Part shown: positions 16,252-25,371 of the stretch, in pieces
Position numbering within the stretch: position 1 is the first letter of the stretch
How the letters are laid out: the number at the start of each line of letters is the position of its first letter
Assembly: GCF_900110735.1 (NCBI RefSeq)
Contig: NZ_FOET01000002.1
Coordinates: 535,810 to 599,809, forward strand
DNA: 64,000 bases
Reading direction: 5' to 3'
From: Streptomyces radiopugnans
GTDB taxonomy: Bacteria; Actinomycetota; Actinomycetes; Streptomycetales; Streptomycetaceae
Notes under the pieces: generated by a model
Database searches by the model: none
What the model was told of the DNA's origin: nothing
Seen by the model: only the letters and a program-made list of their open reading frames with translations
Translations under genes and position numbers: made by a program

Positions 16252-18237
16252 GTGGGGGACGTGAGGGACTACGGCACGCAGGACGTCCACGGTCCGCAGG
16301 CCCCCGCCGATCTCGCCTGGCTGCGCGGCGTCGACGCGTACACCGTGGGCTCCTACACCCACGCCGAGGAGGAGTTCCGCGCCGCCGTGCGCATCGATCC
16401 GGGCATGGCCGACGCCTGGCTGGGGCTGCACGCCCTGCGCGTGGACGCCACCACCGCGCTGCTGCGGATGCACGAGCACCGCCACCGGTTCGGCGAGCAG
16501 CGCGCCCGGCACGGCCGCGCCCTCAACTCCTGGTACTGGCTGGGCTGGTGGGTGCAGCCGGTGCTGGAGACCGAGCGCGACCTGCTGCTGGCGCACGCCT
16601 CGCACTGGCTGGACGGCCGCCACGTGGCCGACCTGGACCGGGCCCTGGCCGAGTGTCCGCCGGTGGAGACCGATCCTCAGGTGCGGTTCCTGCACGCCTG
16701 CCGCGCCTACCTCGCCAAGGACTGGGAGCTGCTGGTCCGGTACACCGAACCGCTGGTGGGCGATCCGCTGCTGGGCGTCGAGGCCGGCCTGTTCGCGGGC
16801 ATGGCCCGGGTGCGGCTGGAGATGTACGGGCAGGCCGAGCCGCTGCTGGCCGCCGCCCTGATGCGCTGCCGCAGCGAGCAGCCGCAGCGCAAGGAGCTGC
16901 GCTACTGGCTGGCCCGGGCCCGGGAGGGCACCGGGCGCAGCGCGGCGGCGCTGCCGCTGTACCGGGCGGTGTACCGGGTGGATCCGGCGTTCATGGACAC
17001 CGCCGCCCGGCTCACCGCCATCGCCGAGGGCGACGGGCTGGACGACGCTCCGGGGATGGCGGCCACGGCCGTGACGCTCGCGGACGGCGCCGACGGAGCG
17101 GGCGACCCGCCGTTCGAGGCTCCGCCGGGTGACCTGCCGGCCGGTGTGGACTGGTCCGCCGACGGCGCGGACCTCGCCGACCCGGCCGCCGGGGACCTGC
17201 GCTCCGCCGGCTCGGTCGGTGGCGCGGGCGGCGGTGTGGGCGGCGGTGTGGGCGGGCCCGTGCCGGTGGAGGCCGACGGGGCACGGGAGCGGTCCTCCGG
17301 CCGCCGGGGTACGGCCGGGCGCTTCCCGGCGGGACCGGCCGACCCGGTGCTGCTGGCCCGTGCGATGGAGGAGCTGGAGCGCATGGTCGGGCTGGAGCCG
17401 GTCAAGCGCCAGGTGCGGGCGCTGTCGGCGCAGCTGCACATGGCACGGCTCCGCGCCGAGCAGGGGCTGCCCGTCCAGCCGCCCAAGCGGCACTTCGTCT
17501 TCTCCGGTCCCTCGGGGACGGGGAAGACGACGGTGGCGCGGATCCTGGGGCGGGTGTTCTACGCGCTGGGCCTGCTGGGCGGCGACCACCTGGTGGAGGC
17601 GCAGCGCTCCGATCTGGTGGGCGAGTACCTGGGCCAGACGGCGGTCAAGGCGAACGAGCTGATCGACTCGGCGCTGGGCGGGGTGCTCTTCGTGGACGAG
17701 GCGTACAGCCTGTCCAACACCGGCTACGGCAAGGGCGACGCGTACGGCGACGAGGCGCTCCAGGTGCTGCTCAAGCGCGCCGAGGACAACCGGGACCGGC
17801 TGGTGGTGATCCTGGCGGGCTATCCGGAGGGCATGGACCGGCTGCTGGCCGCCAATCCGGGTCTGGGCTCGCGCTTCACCACCCGGGTGGACTTCCCCAG
17901 CTACCGTCCGCCGGAGCTGACGGCCATCGGCGAGGTGCTGGCGGCCGAGAACGGCGACGTGTGGGACGAGGAGGCGCTGGAGGAGCTGCGCAGCATCAGC
18001 GGCCATGTGGTGGACCAGGGCTGGATCGACGAGCTGGGCAACGGCCGCTTCCTGCGCACCCTGTACGAGAAGTCCTGCGCCTACCGCGATCTGCGGCTTT
18101 CGGACTACCCGGGCACGCCCTCCCGGGAGGAGCTGGCGACGCTGCGGCTGCCGGACCTGATGCAGGCCTACGGCGAGGTGCTGTCCGGCCGCGGCGGCCC
18201 CGAGGGGCCGCGGCGCGAGCCTCCCTCGTTCACCTGA
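16252..18237 (+). CDS. AAA ATPase of the EccA/CbbX (SpoVK-like) type
   Basis: Protein of 661 residues. The N-terminal 270 residues are helical with TPR-like periodicity (AEEEFRAAVRIDPGMADAWL), followed by a Gly/Ala/Asp-rich linker (about 265-355). The AAA module begins with RAMEELERMVGLEPVKRQVR. Walker A is FSGPSGTGKTTVAR, Walker B is GVLFVDEAYSL and the arginine-finger region is GLGSRFTTRVDFP. This order matches EccA, the cytosolic ATPase of type VII secretion, and related SpoVK/CbbX proteins. GTG at 16252 follows GGGGGA. No other Ecc component is adjacent, so a role in type VII secretion is only a suggestion; WXG100-like genes lie 26 kb away. Confidence 0.85.
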   Translation: MGDVRDYGTQDVHGPQAPADLAWLRGVDAYTVGSYTHAEEEFRAAVRIDPGMADAWLGLHALRVDATTALLRMHEHRHRFGEQRARHGRALNSWYWLGWWVQPVLETERDLLLAHASHWLDGRHVADLDRALAECPPVETDPQVRFLHACRAYLAKDWELLVRYTEPLVGDPLLGVEAGLFAGMARVRLEMYGQAEPLLAAALMRCRSEQPQRKELRYWLARAREGTGRSAAALPLYRAVYRVDPAFMDTAARLTAIAEGDGLDDAPGMAATAVTLADGADGAGDPPFEAPPGDLPAGVDWSADGADLADPAAGDLRSAGSVGGAGGGVGGGVGGPVPVEADGARERSSGRRGTAGRFPAGPADPVLLARAMEELERMVGLEPVKRQVRALSAQLHMARLRAEQGLPVQPPKRHFVFSGPSGTGKTTVARILGRVFYALGLLGGDHLVEAQRSDLVGEYLGQTAVKANELIDSALGGVLFVDEAYSLSNTGYGKGDAYGDEALQVLLKRAEDNRDRLVVILAGYPEGMDRLLAANPGLGSRFTTRVDFPSYRPPELTAIGEVLAAENGDVWDEEALEELRSISGHVVDQGWIDELGNGRFLRTLYEKSCAYRDLRLSDYPGTPSREELATLRLPDLMQAYGEVLSGRGGPEGPRREPPSFT

Positions 18238-18412
18238 TCCCCGCCCCGGGACGGGAGTCCGCCCCGGCCGGCGGTGTCCCGGCCCGCGGTCCCCGGCCGG
18301 CGCGCCGGGCGCCCCGCGGGCGGGCGGGGTGCGCGGCTCCGGCCGCGCGGGATGCACGGCGGTGCGGTGCCGGACCGGCGTGGAAGGGCCGGGGTCGGCG
18401 GGAGGGCCGGGG

Positions 18413-18880
18413 TCAGCGGGAGGACGGCCCCGTGCCGTAGCGCTCGGCCAGCGTGCGCAGCGCCCTCGCGTCCCGGATGGCCTGCTGTTTCGCGACGCCC
18501 GGCTGGATGCCCATGGCCGGCAGGGTGGTCCCGTCGGCGAGGTCGAGGAGCACCCAGGGGTCGCCGGGGCGGAGGTTCACCTTGACGATCTCCGCCCATT
18601 CCAGGTGACGGACGGTGGTGAGGTTGACGACCGTGACGCCGCTCTCCTCGGCGACCACCTTCGGACGGCTGAGCAGGACGAGGACGCCGAGGAACAGCAG
18701 ACCGGTGAGGACGAAGGAGGCCCGCTCCCCCGCGCCGATCCCCTCCAGCATCATCGCGACCGCGGTGAGGGTGGCCAGGATCGCGACGCCGACCGACAGC
18801 AGGACGATCCGGGTGCGGGCGGGCCGGAAGGTCACCGGCAGTTCGGGGCCGGGGCCGGGCTCGGGGGCGGGGGCGGGCAC
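18413..18880 (-). CDS. Membrane protein with bacterial PH-like domain
   Basis: Protein of 155 residues. Two adjacent hydrophobic segments (about 24-44 and 53-69) are followed by a beta-rich domain whose core VVAEESGVTVVNLTTVRHLE and WAEIVKVNLR resembles the bPH_6-type pleckstrin-like fold common in actinobacterial membrane proteins. Start is GTG (18880) after GGAGAG. It lies 47 bp downstream of hisG on the same strand and may be the last gene of that transcript, but no link to histidine synthesis is evident. The 3' end contains a near-exact 17-bp tandem duplication (18393-18420). Confidence 0.75.
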   Translation of the reverse strand: MPAPAPEPGPGPELPVTFRPARTRIVLLSVGVAILATLTAVAMMLEGIGAGERASFVLTGLLFLGVLVLLSRPKVVAEESGVTVVNLTTVRHLEWAEIVKVNLRPGDPWVLLDLADGTTLPAMGIQPGVAKQQAIRDARALRTLAERYGTGPSSR

Positions 18881-18927
18881 GTGCGTCGCTCTCCGGTGGG
18901 TCGGTGCTTCGGTGGATGCCTGCGGGC

Positions 18928-19776
18928 TCAGAGGCGGCAGGCGTGGATGCCGGTGGTGAGGATCGCCCGGGCGCCCAGGTCGTACAGGTCGTCCATGATC
19001 CGCTGGGCGTCGCGGGCGGGCACCATGGAGCGCACCGCGACCCAGCCCTCGTGGTGCAGCGGCGAGATGGTGGGCGACTCCAGGCCGGGGGTGAGGGCCA
19101 CGGCCTGCTCGACCTTCTCGGCGCGGATGTCGTAGTCCATCATCACGTAGCGCCGGGCCACCAGGACGCCCTGCATACGGCGGAGGAACTGCCGCACCTT
19201 GGGGTCGTCGGCGGGTGCTCCGGTGCGCCGGATGACGACGGCCTCTGACTCCAGGATGGGCTCGCCGATGATCTCCAGTCCGGCGTTGCGCAGCGTGGTG
19301 CCGGTCTCGACGACGTCGGCGATGATCTCGGCGACACCGAGCTGGATGGCCGTCTCCACCGCGCCGTCGAGGCGGACGACGGAGGCGTCCACCCCGTTGT
19401 CCGCCAGGTGCTTGGCGACCAGGCCGGGGAAGGAGGTGGCGATGGTCATGCCGCCGAAGTCGCCGACGCCGCCCGCCGTGCCGGGGCGGGTGGCGTACCG
19501 GAAGGTGGAGGCGGCGAAGCCGAGCTGGAGGATCTCCTCGGCGGCGGCCCCGGAGTCCAGCAGCAGGTCGCGGCCGGTGATGCCGATGTCGAGCTTGCCG
19601 GAGCCCACGTAGACGGCGATGTCGCGGGGGCGGAGGAAGAAGAACTCGACCTCGTTGTCGCTGTCCACCAGGACCAGCTCGCGGCGGTCCTTGCGCTGCT
19701 TGTAGCCGGCCTCATGGAGCATCGCCGACGCAGGCTCGGACAGTGAACCCTTGTTGGGGACGGCGATGCGCAGCAT
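18928..19776 (-). CDS. hisG: ATP phosphoribosyltransferase, long form
   Basis: First enzyme of histidine biosynthesis, joining ATP and PRPP. At 282 residues it is the long, hexameric form with a C-terminal ACT-like domain that binds histidine for feedback control. Visible features: MLRIAVPNKGSLSEPA at the start, VGSGKLDIGITGRDLL, and the PRPP-binding segment VETGTTLRNAGLEII near residues 150-170. The ATG at 19776 follows GGAAG. It is 137 bp after hisE on the same strand, so the second and first steps are encoded together at the end of the riboflavin run. Confidence 0.96.
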   Translation of the reverse strand: MLRIAVPNKGSLSEPASAMLHEAGYKQRKDRRELVLVDSDNEVEFFFLRPRDIAVYVGSGKLDIGITGRDLLLDSGAAAEEILQLGFAASTFRYATRPGTAGGVGDFGGMTIATSFPGLVAKHLADNGVDASVVRLDGAVETAIQLGVAEIIADVVETGTTLRNAGLEIIGEPILESEAVVIRRTGAPADDPKVRQFLRRMQGVLVARRYVMMDYDIRAEKVEQAVALTPGLESPTISPLHHEGWVAVRSMVPARDAQRIMDDLYDLGARAILTTGIHACRL

Positions 19777-19913
19777 GGGGCGGTCTTCCTTCGCTTCTTC
19801 GGGCCGGTGCGGGCGGCACGGAGTGGGTGGTGCGGGGTGGGATGTGCGGGCGGGGCGGTGCGGTCGGCGGTGGCCTCGGCGGGACGCGTCCGCGAGGTCC
19901 GGGACGGCGCTTC

Positions 19914-20186
19914 CTACAGGTGAGCGTATACGTCGTCGAGGCCGATGCCCCGGGCGACCATCATCACCTGAAGGTGGTAGAGCAGTTGGGAGATCTCCTC
20001 GGCGGTGCGTTCCGCTCCCTCGTGCTCCGCGGCCATCCACACCTCGGCGGCCTCCTCGACGACCTTCTTGCCGATGGTGTGGACGCCCGCGGCCACCAGC
20101 TCGGCGGTGCGGGAGGTGGCGGGGTCGCCGGTGGCGGCCTTCTGCTGGAGCTCGCCGAAGAGCTCCTCGAATGTCTTGTTCGCCAT
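19914..20186 (-). CDS. hisE: Phosphoribosyl-ATP diphosphatase
   Basis: Second step of histidine biosynthesis, hydrolysing PR-ATP to PR-AMP. The 90-residue all-helical MazG-like protein shows the family metal-binding pattern [14 protein letters not shown] followed by [13 protein letters not shown]. The ATG at 20186 is preceded by AGGGGG. In many bacteria HisE is fused to HisI; here it is separate, as usual in actinobacteria. It lies between ribH and hisG. The 92-bp gap to ribH contains short imperfect GGATCGGTCGG-type repeats (about 20240-20278). Confidence 0.95.
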   Translation of the reverse strand: MANKTFEELFGELQQKAATGDPATSRTAELVAAGVHTIGKKVVEEAAEVWMAAEHEGAERTAEEISQLLYHLQVMMVARGIGLDDVYAHL

Positions 20187-20278
20187 GGTGCCCCCTACCC
20201 TACGCCGGTCGCGGGCCCGCTCGTCCCCGGGGCTCACCGCCGGGATCGACCGGGGATCGGTCGGGAACCGGTCGGGGA

Positions 20279-20764
20279 TCACCGCCAGGGTTCGGCGACG
20301 GTGCGCAGGACGGCGGCCGTGGCGACGGCGGCGGTGACCGCCTCGTGTCCCTTGTCCTCGCTGGAGCCCTCCAGTCCGGCGCGGTCCAGGGCCTGCTCCT
20401 CGGTGTCGCAGGTCAGCACGCCGAAGCCGACGGGCACGCCGGTTTCCACGGAGACCTGGGTGAGACCGGCGGTGACGCCCTGGCAGACGTAGTCGAAGTG
20501 CGGGGTGCCGCCGCGGATGACGACACCGAGCGCGACGACCGCGTCGTAGCCGCGGGCGGCCAGCACCTTGGCGGCGACCGGCAGTTCGAAGCTGCCGGGG
20601 ACGCGCAGCACGGTGGGTTCGTGGATGCCCAGCTCGCCCAGGGCGCGCAGCGCGCCGTCGAGCAGGCCGCCCATCACCTTCTCGTGCCACTGCGCGGCGA
20701 TCACGGCCACGCGCAGGTCGCCGCAGTTCTTGACGGTCAGTTCGGGGGCGCCCTTGCCGCTCAC
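20279..20764 (-). CDS. ribH: 6,7-dimethyl-8-ribityllumazine synthase
   Basis: Penultimate riboflavin enzyme, condensing the pyrimidinedione with 3,4-dihydroxy-2-butanone 4-phosphate. The 161-residue protein has the expected elements: [11 protein letters not shown] for substrate binding, VPGSFELP, the [16 protein letters not shown] segment with the catalytic His, and the phosphate-binding loop [12 protein letters not shown]. Start GTG at 20764. It lies 80 bp after ribAB within the FMN-riboswitch run. Members assemble into icosahedral or pentameric shells in the cytosol. Confidence 0.96.
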   Translation of the reverse strand: MSGKGAPELTVKNCGDLRVAVIAAQWHEKVMGGLLDGALRALGELGIHEPTVLRVPGSFELPVAAKVLAARGYDAVVALGVVIRGGTPHFDYVCQGVTAGLTQVSVETGVPVGFGVLTCDTEEQALDRAGLEGSSEDKGHEAVTAAVATAAVLRTVAEPWR

Positions 20765-20843
20765 GTTGCTCCTCGTCGGTGGGTCGTTCGGTGGGTCGTT
20801 CGGTGGATGGGTGCTGAGACGGGGACGTCCGGCGGGGCCGGTG

Positions 20844-22214
20844 TCACTGGCCGCTGCAGACGGGGACCGGTTCCCCGTCCAGCCAGGGCAGGTCGTGCCC
20901 CATGCGGTCCCGCTTGGTGCGCAGGTAGCGCAGGTTGTGCTCGCCCGCCTGGACGGGCATCGGCTCGCGGCCGGTGACGCGCAGACCGTACCGGGCGAGG
21001 GCGCCGGTCTTGTCGGGGTTGTTGGTCATCAGCCGCAGGGAACGCACACCGAGGTCGGTGAGCATCTGCGCGGCGGCGGCGTAGTCGCGGGCGTCGGCGG
21101 GCAGGCCGAGCTCCAGATTGGCGTCGAGGGTGTCGCGGCCCGCCTCCTGGAGCTGGTAGGCGCGCAGCTTGGACAGCAGGCCGATGCCCCGGCCCTCGTG
21201 TCCGCGCAGGTAGACCACCACGCCGCGGCCCTCGGCGGCCACGCGGCGCAGGGAGTCCTCCAGTTGGGGACCGCAGTCGCAGCGCAGCGAGCCGAACACG
21301 TCGCCGGTCAGGCACTCGGAGTGCACCCGCACCAGGACGTCCTCGGCGCCCTCGACGTCCCCGGCGACCAGGGCGATGTGCTCCACGCCGTCGGCGGTGG
21401 AACGGTAGCCGTGGGCGCGGAAGTCACCGTGGGCGGTGGGCAGGGAGGTGACGGCCTCGCGTCGGACGGTGGGCAGGGCGGAGGCGGCGGGGACGGCCTG
21501 CTCACGGGAGCGGCGGTAGGCGATCAGCGCCTCGATGGAGACGATCGCCAGGCCGTGCTTGCGGGCGAAGGGCACCAGCTCGGGCAGGCGCAGCATGGTG
21601 CCGTCCTCGCCCGCGATCTCCACGATGGCGGCGGCGGGACGCAGTCCGGCCAGCCGGGCGAGGTCGACCCCCGCCTCGGTGTGGCCGGGGCGCTCCAGCA
21701 CGCCGCCGGGGCGGGCGCGCAGCGGGAAGACATGGCCGGGGCGCACGAGGTCGCCGGCCTCGCAGGCCGGGTCGGCCAGCAGCCGGATGGTGGTGGCGCG
21801 GTCGGCGGCGGAGATGCCGGTGGTCACGCCGTGGGCGGCGGAGGCGTCCACGGAGACGGTGAAGGCGGTGCCCATCGACTCGGTGTTGTCGCCGACCATC
21901 TGCGGCAGTTCCAGCCGCTCCAGCTCGCCGGCCTCCATCGGTGTGCAGACCAGACCGCGGCACTCGCTCATCATGAAGGCGACGATCTCGGGCGTGATCG
22001 ATTCGGCCGCGACGACGAGGTCGCCCTCGTTCTCGCGGTCCTCGTCGTCGACGACCACCACCGGGCGTCCGGCGGCGATGTCGGCGATCGCGCGCTCGAC
22101 CGGGTCCAGCGCCAGGACGTCGCCGACCGCACCGCCGAACGCGTCGGCCGCCACGGGGTCGGCGGAGGCCGCGGGGTCCACGGGACGCGGGTTCCAGGTG
22201 TGCAGCACGGTCAT
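20844..22214 (-). CDS. ribAB: Bifunctional DHBP synthase / GTP cyclohydrolase II
   Basis: Supplies both riboflavin precursors. The N-terminal half (about 30-235) is 3,4-dihydroxy-2-butanone-4-phosphate synthase with the acidic signature [11 protein letters not shown] and [14 protein letters not shown]. The C-terminal half is GTP cyclohydrolase II with the zinc cysteines in [17 protein letters not shown] and [11 protein letters not shown]. Total 456 residues. GGAGCTCC lies just before the ATG at 22214, which overlaps the stop of the transporter gene by four bases (ATGA), showing tight coupling. Both active-site motifs are intact. Confidence 0.96.
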   Translation of the reverse strand: MTVLHTWNPRPVDPAASADPVAADAFGGAVGDVLALDPVERAIADIAAGRPVVVVDDEDRENEGDLVVAAESITPEIVAFMMSECRGLVCTPMEAGELERLELPQMVGDNTESMGTAFTVSVDASAAHGVTTGISAADRATTIRLLADPACEAGDLVRPGHVFPLRARPGGVLERPGHTEAGVDLARLAGLRPAAAIVEIAGEDGTMLRLPELVPFARKHGLAIVSIEALIAYRRSREQAVPAASALPTVRREAVTSLPTAHGDFRAHGYRSTADGVEHIALVAGDVEGAEDVLVRVHSECLTGDVFGSLRCDCGPQLEDSLRRVAAEGRGVVVYLRGHEGRGIGLLSKLRAYQLQEAGRDTLDANLELGLPADARDYAAAAQMLTDLGVRSLRLMTNNPDKTGALARYGLRVTGREPMPVQAGEHNLRYLRTKRDRMGHDLPWLDGEPVPVCSGQ

Positions 22215-22954
22215 GCCGGAGCTCCTTCCAGAGCGGGGTCGTTCGCCGCCTTCGCACGGGAGCGCAGCCACCAGTCGCGCAGGCCCCACAGGACGAGGAC
22301 GAAGTAGATGACGTAGACCAGGCCGGAGAAGGCGAGGCCGCTGCCGAAGGCGAGCGGGACGCCGACCAGGTCCACCAGCAGCCAGGCGAACCAGAACTCC
22401 ACCCATCCGCGGGCCTGGGCGACCATCGCCGCCAGGGTGCCGACGAAGATGTAGGCGTCGGCCCACGGGCTCCAGGACAGCTGCGGGTAGAGCGTGAACA
22501 GTCCGCCGACCGCGAGGGTGCCGGCGGCCGTTCCGGCCAGCAGCAGGCCGCGTTCGCGCCAGGTGGCGAACCGTACGGTGATCCTGCCGTCGGCACTGTT
22601 GCCCGCACCGTCGCCCGCACCGTCACCGGAGGGCCGCCCGGCCGCCGCGCTCCCGTCGTCCGCCGCCGTCGCGGAGGCGCCGCGCTGCCACTGGCGCCAG
22701 CCCCACACGGCGACGCCGATGACCAGCAGCTGCTTGCCGACGCCGCCCGAGAGCTGGGCGGAGGCGTAGGCGGCGACCAGGATGAGTCCGGCCAGGAACT
22801 GCGCGGGCCAGGTCCAGATGGAGCGGCGCCAGCCGAGGGCGAGGGCGGTCAGGCCCATGACGTTGCCGACCATGTCGGACCACTTCACGCCCTGGCCGAA
22901 CGCCTCGAAGGCGGTGCCGTTGAGGGTTCCGTCGAGCCATTCCAGCGCGCTCAT
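22211..22954 (-). CDS. ribM: PnuC-family transporter, probable riboflavin transporter RibM
   Basis: Membrane protein of 247 residues with about seven spans. The PnuC pattern is visible in [20 protein letters not shown] near the start, the VWGWRQW block, and the C-terminal helices with [20 protein letters not shown]. Known PnuC proteins carry NMN, but the homologue inside the riboflavin operons of Streptomyces and Corynebacterium has been shown to be the riboflavin carrier RibM. Overlaps of four bases with both ribE and ribAB and the FMN riboswitch upstream support that role. A 30-residue Ala/Gly/Asp-rich insertion (about 93-124) sits in a cytoplasmic loop. Confidence 0.88.
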   Translation of the reverse strand: MSALEWLDGTLNGTAFEAFGQGVKWSDMVGNVMGLTALALGWRRSIWTWPAQFLAGLILVAAYASAQLSGGVGKQLLVIGVAVWGWRQWQRGASATAADDGSAAAGRPSGDGAGDGAGNSADGRITVRFATWRERGLLLAGTAAGTLAVGGLFTLYPQLSWSPWADAYIFVGTLAAMVAQARGWVEFWFAWLLVDLVGVPLAFGSGLAFSGLVYVIYFVLVLWGLRDWWLRSRAKAANDPALEGAPA

Positions 22955-23607
22955 CGGACGACCCCGGCGGTCCCGGCGATCTCGACGGTCTCGGCGGCCG
23001 CGGCCGGCCCGGCCGCGGCTCGGTGGCCGAGCAGCCGCTCGACGTACTTGGCCAGGACGTCGACCTCCAGGTTGACCGGGTCTCCGACGCCCTTCACGCC
23101 CAGTGTGGTCAGGGCGAGGGTGGTGGGGATGAGGCTGACGGTGAAGTCCGTCTCGCCCGCCTCGACGACGGTGAGGCTGACGCCGTCCACGGTGATCGAG
23201 CCCTTCTCCACGATGTAGCGGGTGAGCCCGCCCGGGGCGGCGATCCTGACGATCTCCCAGTTCTCGCCGGGGACGCGCTCGGTGATGGTGCCGGTGCCGT
23301 CCACGTGGCCCTGGACGATGTGGCCGCCGAGCCGTCCGCCCAGCGCCATGGGGCGCTCCAGGTTGACGCGGTCGCCGGCGGTCAGGGCGCCGAGGCCGGA
23401 GCGCTTGAGCGTCTCGGCCATGACGTCGGCGGTGAACTCGCCGTCCGCGGTGTCCACGACGGTCAGGCAGACACCGTTGACCGCGATCGAGTCGCCGTGC
23501 TTCGCCCCCTCGGTGACCAGCGGGCCGCGCAGCCTGAAGCGGGAGCTCTCCTCCAGCTTCTCGACGGCGACGACCTCGCCCAGCTCTTCGACGATTCCGG
23601 TGAACAC
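22951..23607 (-). CDS. ribE: Riboflavin synthase alpha chain
   Basis: Final step: dismutation of two 6,7-dimethyl-8-ribityllumazine molecules to riboflavin. The 218 residues contain the two repeated lumazine-binding barrels: MFTGIVEELGEV with CLTVVDT in the first, and GHIVQGHVDGTGTI with VSLTVVEAG in the second. The ATG at 23607 immediately follows the ribD stop (23608). The tail after residue 195 is Ala-rich and not conserved. The stop overlaps the transporter start by four bases. Confidence 0.96.
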   Translation of the reverse strand: MFTGIVEELGEVVAVEKLEESSRFRLRGPLVTEGAKHGDSIAVNGVCLTVVDTADGEFTADVMAETLKRSGLGALTAGDRVNLERPMALGGRLGGHIVQGHVDGTGTITERVPGENWEIVRIAAPGGLTRYIVEKGSITVDGVSLTVVEAGETDFTVSLIPTTLALTTLGVKGVGDPVNLEVDVLAKYVERLLGHRAAAGPAAAAETVEIAGTAGVVR

Positions 23608-24807
23608 TCAGGACTCCTTGGGCTCGTGGACGGCGGGGGCGGGAGCGGACGCGGCGGACGCGGCGGATGCGGAAGCGGCGGGTACGGCGTCGATGCGCAG
23701 ATCGGGCCCGGTCCTCTCGATCGCGGTCACCGTCAGTCGCAACGCATCGGCGATGGTGGCGATTCCGGCGTCGGCGAGGGCGGCGGGCCCGGCGCCCAGG
23801 AGGGCAGGGGCGAGGTAGGCGGTGACCCGGTCCACCGCGCGGGCGGCGACGAAGGCCCCGGCCAGGGTGGCGCCGCCCTCCAGCAGCACGGACCGCACGC
23901 CGCGGCCGTGGAGGGCGGTGAGCAGCGCGGTCACGTCCAGGCCCCGGCCGTGCCCGCCGCCGTGCCCGCCGGCACGCGGCAGCCGCAGCACCTCGGCGTG
24001 CCCGTCGAGGTGGGCGGTGGCGGCGTCCGGCAGGTCGTCGGCGACGGCGACCAGGGTGGGGGCGGCGCCGTCCAGGACACGGGCGCCGGGGTGGACGGCG
24101 CGGGCCTCGGTGTCGGCGACGACGCGCAGCGGCTGGACGGCGCCGGGGACGCCGCGCACCGCGAGGTGGGGGTCATCGGCGCGGGCGGTGCCGGAGCCGA
24201 CGAGCACGGCGTCGGCCTCGGCGCGCAGCCGGTGGACGTCCGCGCGGGCCTCGCCGGAGGTGATCCAGCGGCTGGTGCCGTCGGCGGCGGCGGTACGGCC
24301 GTCGAGGGTGGCGGCGTACTTCCAGCGCACGTACGGGCGGCCCAGGCGCACCGAGGTCAGCCAGGGGGCGTTGACCTCGGCGGCCTCCTCGGCCAGGAGG
24401 CCGCCCTCGACGTCGATCCCGGCCGCGGCCAGGGTGTCCGCGCCGCCGCGGGCGGCGGGGGTGGGGTCGGCGACGGCGTAGACCACCCGGGTGACACCGG
24501 CGTCGATCAGGGCCCGGCTGCACGGGCCGGTGCGGCCGGTGTGATCGCAGGGTTCCAGGGTGACGACGGCGGTGCCGCCGCGGGCCGCCTCGCCGGCCTC
24601 GGCGAGGGCGTGGACCTCCGCGTGGGGGCCGCCGGCGCGCCGGTGCCAGCCCTCGCCGACGATCCGCCCGGCGGCGTCGAGGACGACGCAGCCGACGACG
24701 GGGTTGGGGCTGGTGGAGCCGAGGCCGCGGGCGGAGAGGGCGACGGCGCGGCGCATGGCGCCGCGTTCGCGCTCCCGCGCGGTGGGCGCTGCGGCTTCGG
24801 TGGCCAC
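23608..24807 (-). CDS. ribD: Bifunctional pyrimidine deaminase/reductase
   Basis: Second and third riboflavin steps. The N-terminal deaminase domain has the zinc site HAEVHALAEAG plus PCDHTGRTGPC near residues 60-100. The C-terminal reductase domain has RPYVRWKYAATLDGRTA and the LLEGGATLAGAF motif. Length 399, with an Ala/Ser-rich tail. Start GTG at 24807 follows AGGAGGA. It is the first gene after the FMN riboswitch, 160 bases downstream of the aptamer, so it and the coupled genes below are controlled by FMN. Confidence 0.95.
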   Translation of the reverse strand: MATEAAAPTARERERGAMRRAVALSARGLGSTSPNPVVGCVVLDAAGRIVGEGWHRRAGGPHAEVHALAEAGEAARGGTAVVTLEPCDHTGRTGPCSRALIDAGVTRVVYAVADPTPAARGGADTLAAAGIDVEGGLLAEEAAEVNAPWLTSVRLGRPYVRWKYAATLDGRTAAADGTSRWITSGEARADVHRLRAEADAVLVGSGTARADDPHLAVRGVPGAVQPLRVVADTEARAVHPGARVLDGAAPTLVAVADDLPDAATAHLDGHAEVLRLPRAGGHGGGHGRGLDVTALLTALHGRGVRSVLLEGGATLAGAFVAARAVDRVTAYLAPALLGAGPAALADAGIATIADALRLTVTAIERTGPDLRIDAVPAASASAASAASAPAPAVHEPKES

Positions 24808-24967
24808 CGGGTCCTCCTGCCTCTTCGGGCACGGACTCCGGGGCGGTACGGGAAAACGAGCGGTCTCGCGGGGTGGGCGGTACGCCGGGCGGCGGGCCGG
24901 ATTTCGGGGCCCGGTGGGCGCCCGAGGATCCGCCTGCGGCGGCGTACCGGCCGTCTCGCGGCCCGCC

Positions 24968-25094
24968 GCGCACTGCCTCCCATCCGGACTTTAACCGTCG
25001 GTCCAGGAATTTCACCTGGTCAACCGGCCGCTGGCAGCGGTCGGGTCGCGGACTGTAACCGCCGGTTCGGACTTTCACCGACCCCGGAGTGCGC
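24968..25094 (-). ncRNA. FMN riboswitch (RFN element)
   Basis: The minus strand reads GCGCACTCCGGGGTCGGTG at its 5' end and closes with AGTGCGC, forming the P1 helix (25088-25094 with 24968-24974). Between them are the conserved RFN blocks: GGTCGGTGAAAGTCCG, ACCGGCGGTTACAGTCCGCG, AGGTGAAATTCCTG, CCGACGGTTAAAGTCCGGAT and GGGAGGCAG. It lies 160 nt before ribD. A 10-bp inverted repeat CGGTACGCCG / CGGCGTACCG (24878-24887 and 24940-24949) in the space before the gene may be part of the expression platform. Nothing else is seen between 25095 and 25371. Confidence 0.95.
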
Positions 25095-25371
25095 TTGACG
25101 TTGGTACGCGACCAGTGTGCCACGTCCGGATCGGGCGGCGCTGGGGAAGGGTTGTGGACTGACTCACAGAGACCGTCTCCCGGAAGGCCGCGGGCGGAGC
25201 GCCGGGCGGGGGCCGGGCGGAGGCCGTGCGGTGGACGCGGAGACGAGCCGGGACGAGGGGTGCCGGCGCCACCGGCGAACGGGGCGGGCGCCGGCGGGGC
25301 CTGGACGCCCGCCGGGCCCCGCACCGGCGAACCGCCCCCGCGGCGGGAGCCGTCCGCCTCGCGTCACCGCG

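Noticed and set aside
20212..20285. Short GATCGGTCGG-like repeats between ribH and hisE
   Set aside because: Imperfect, only three units, and compatible with ordinary GC-rich spacer sequence.
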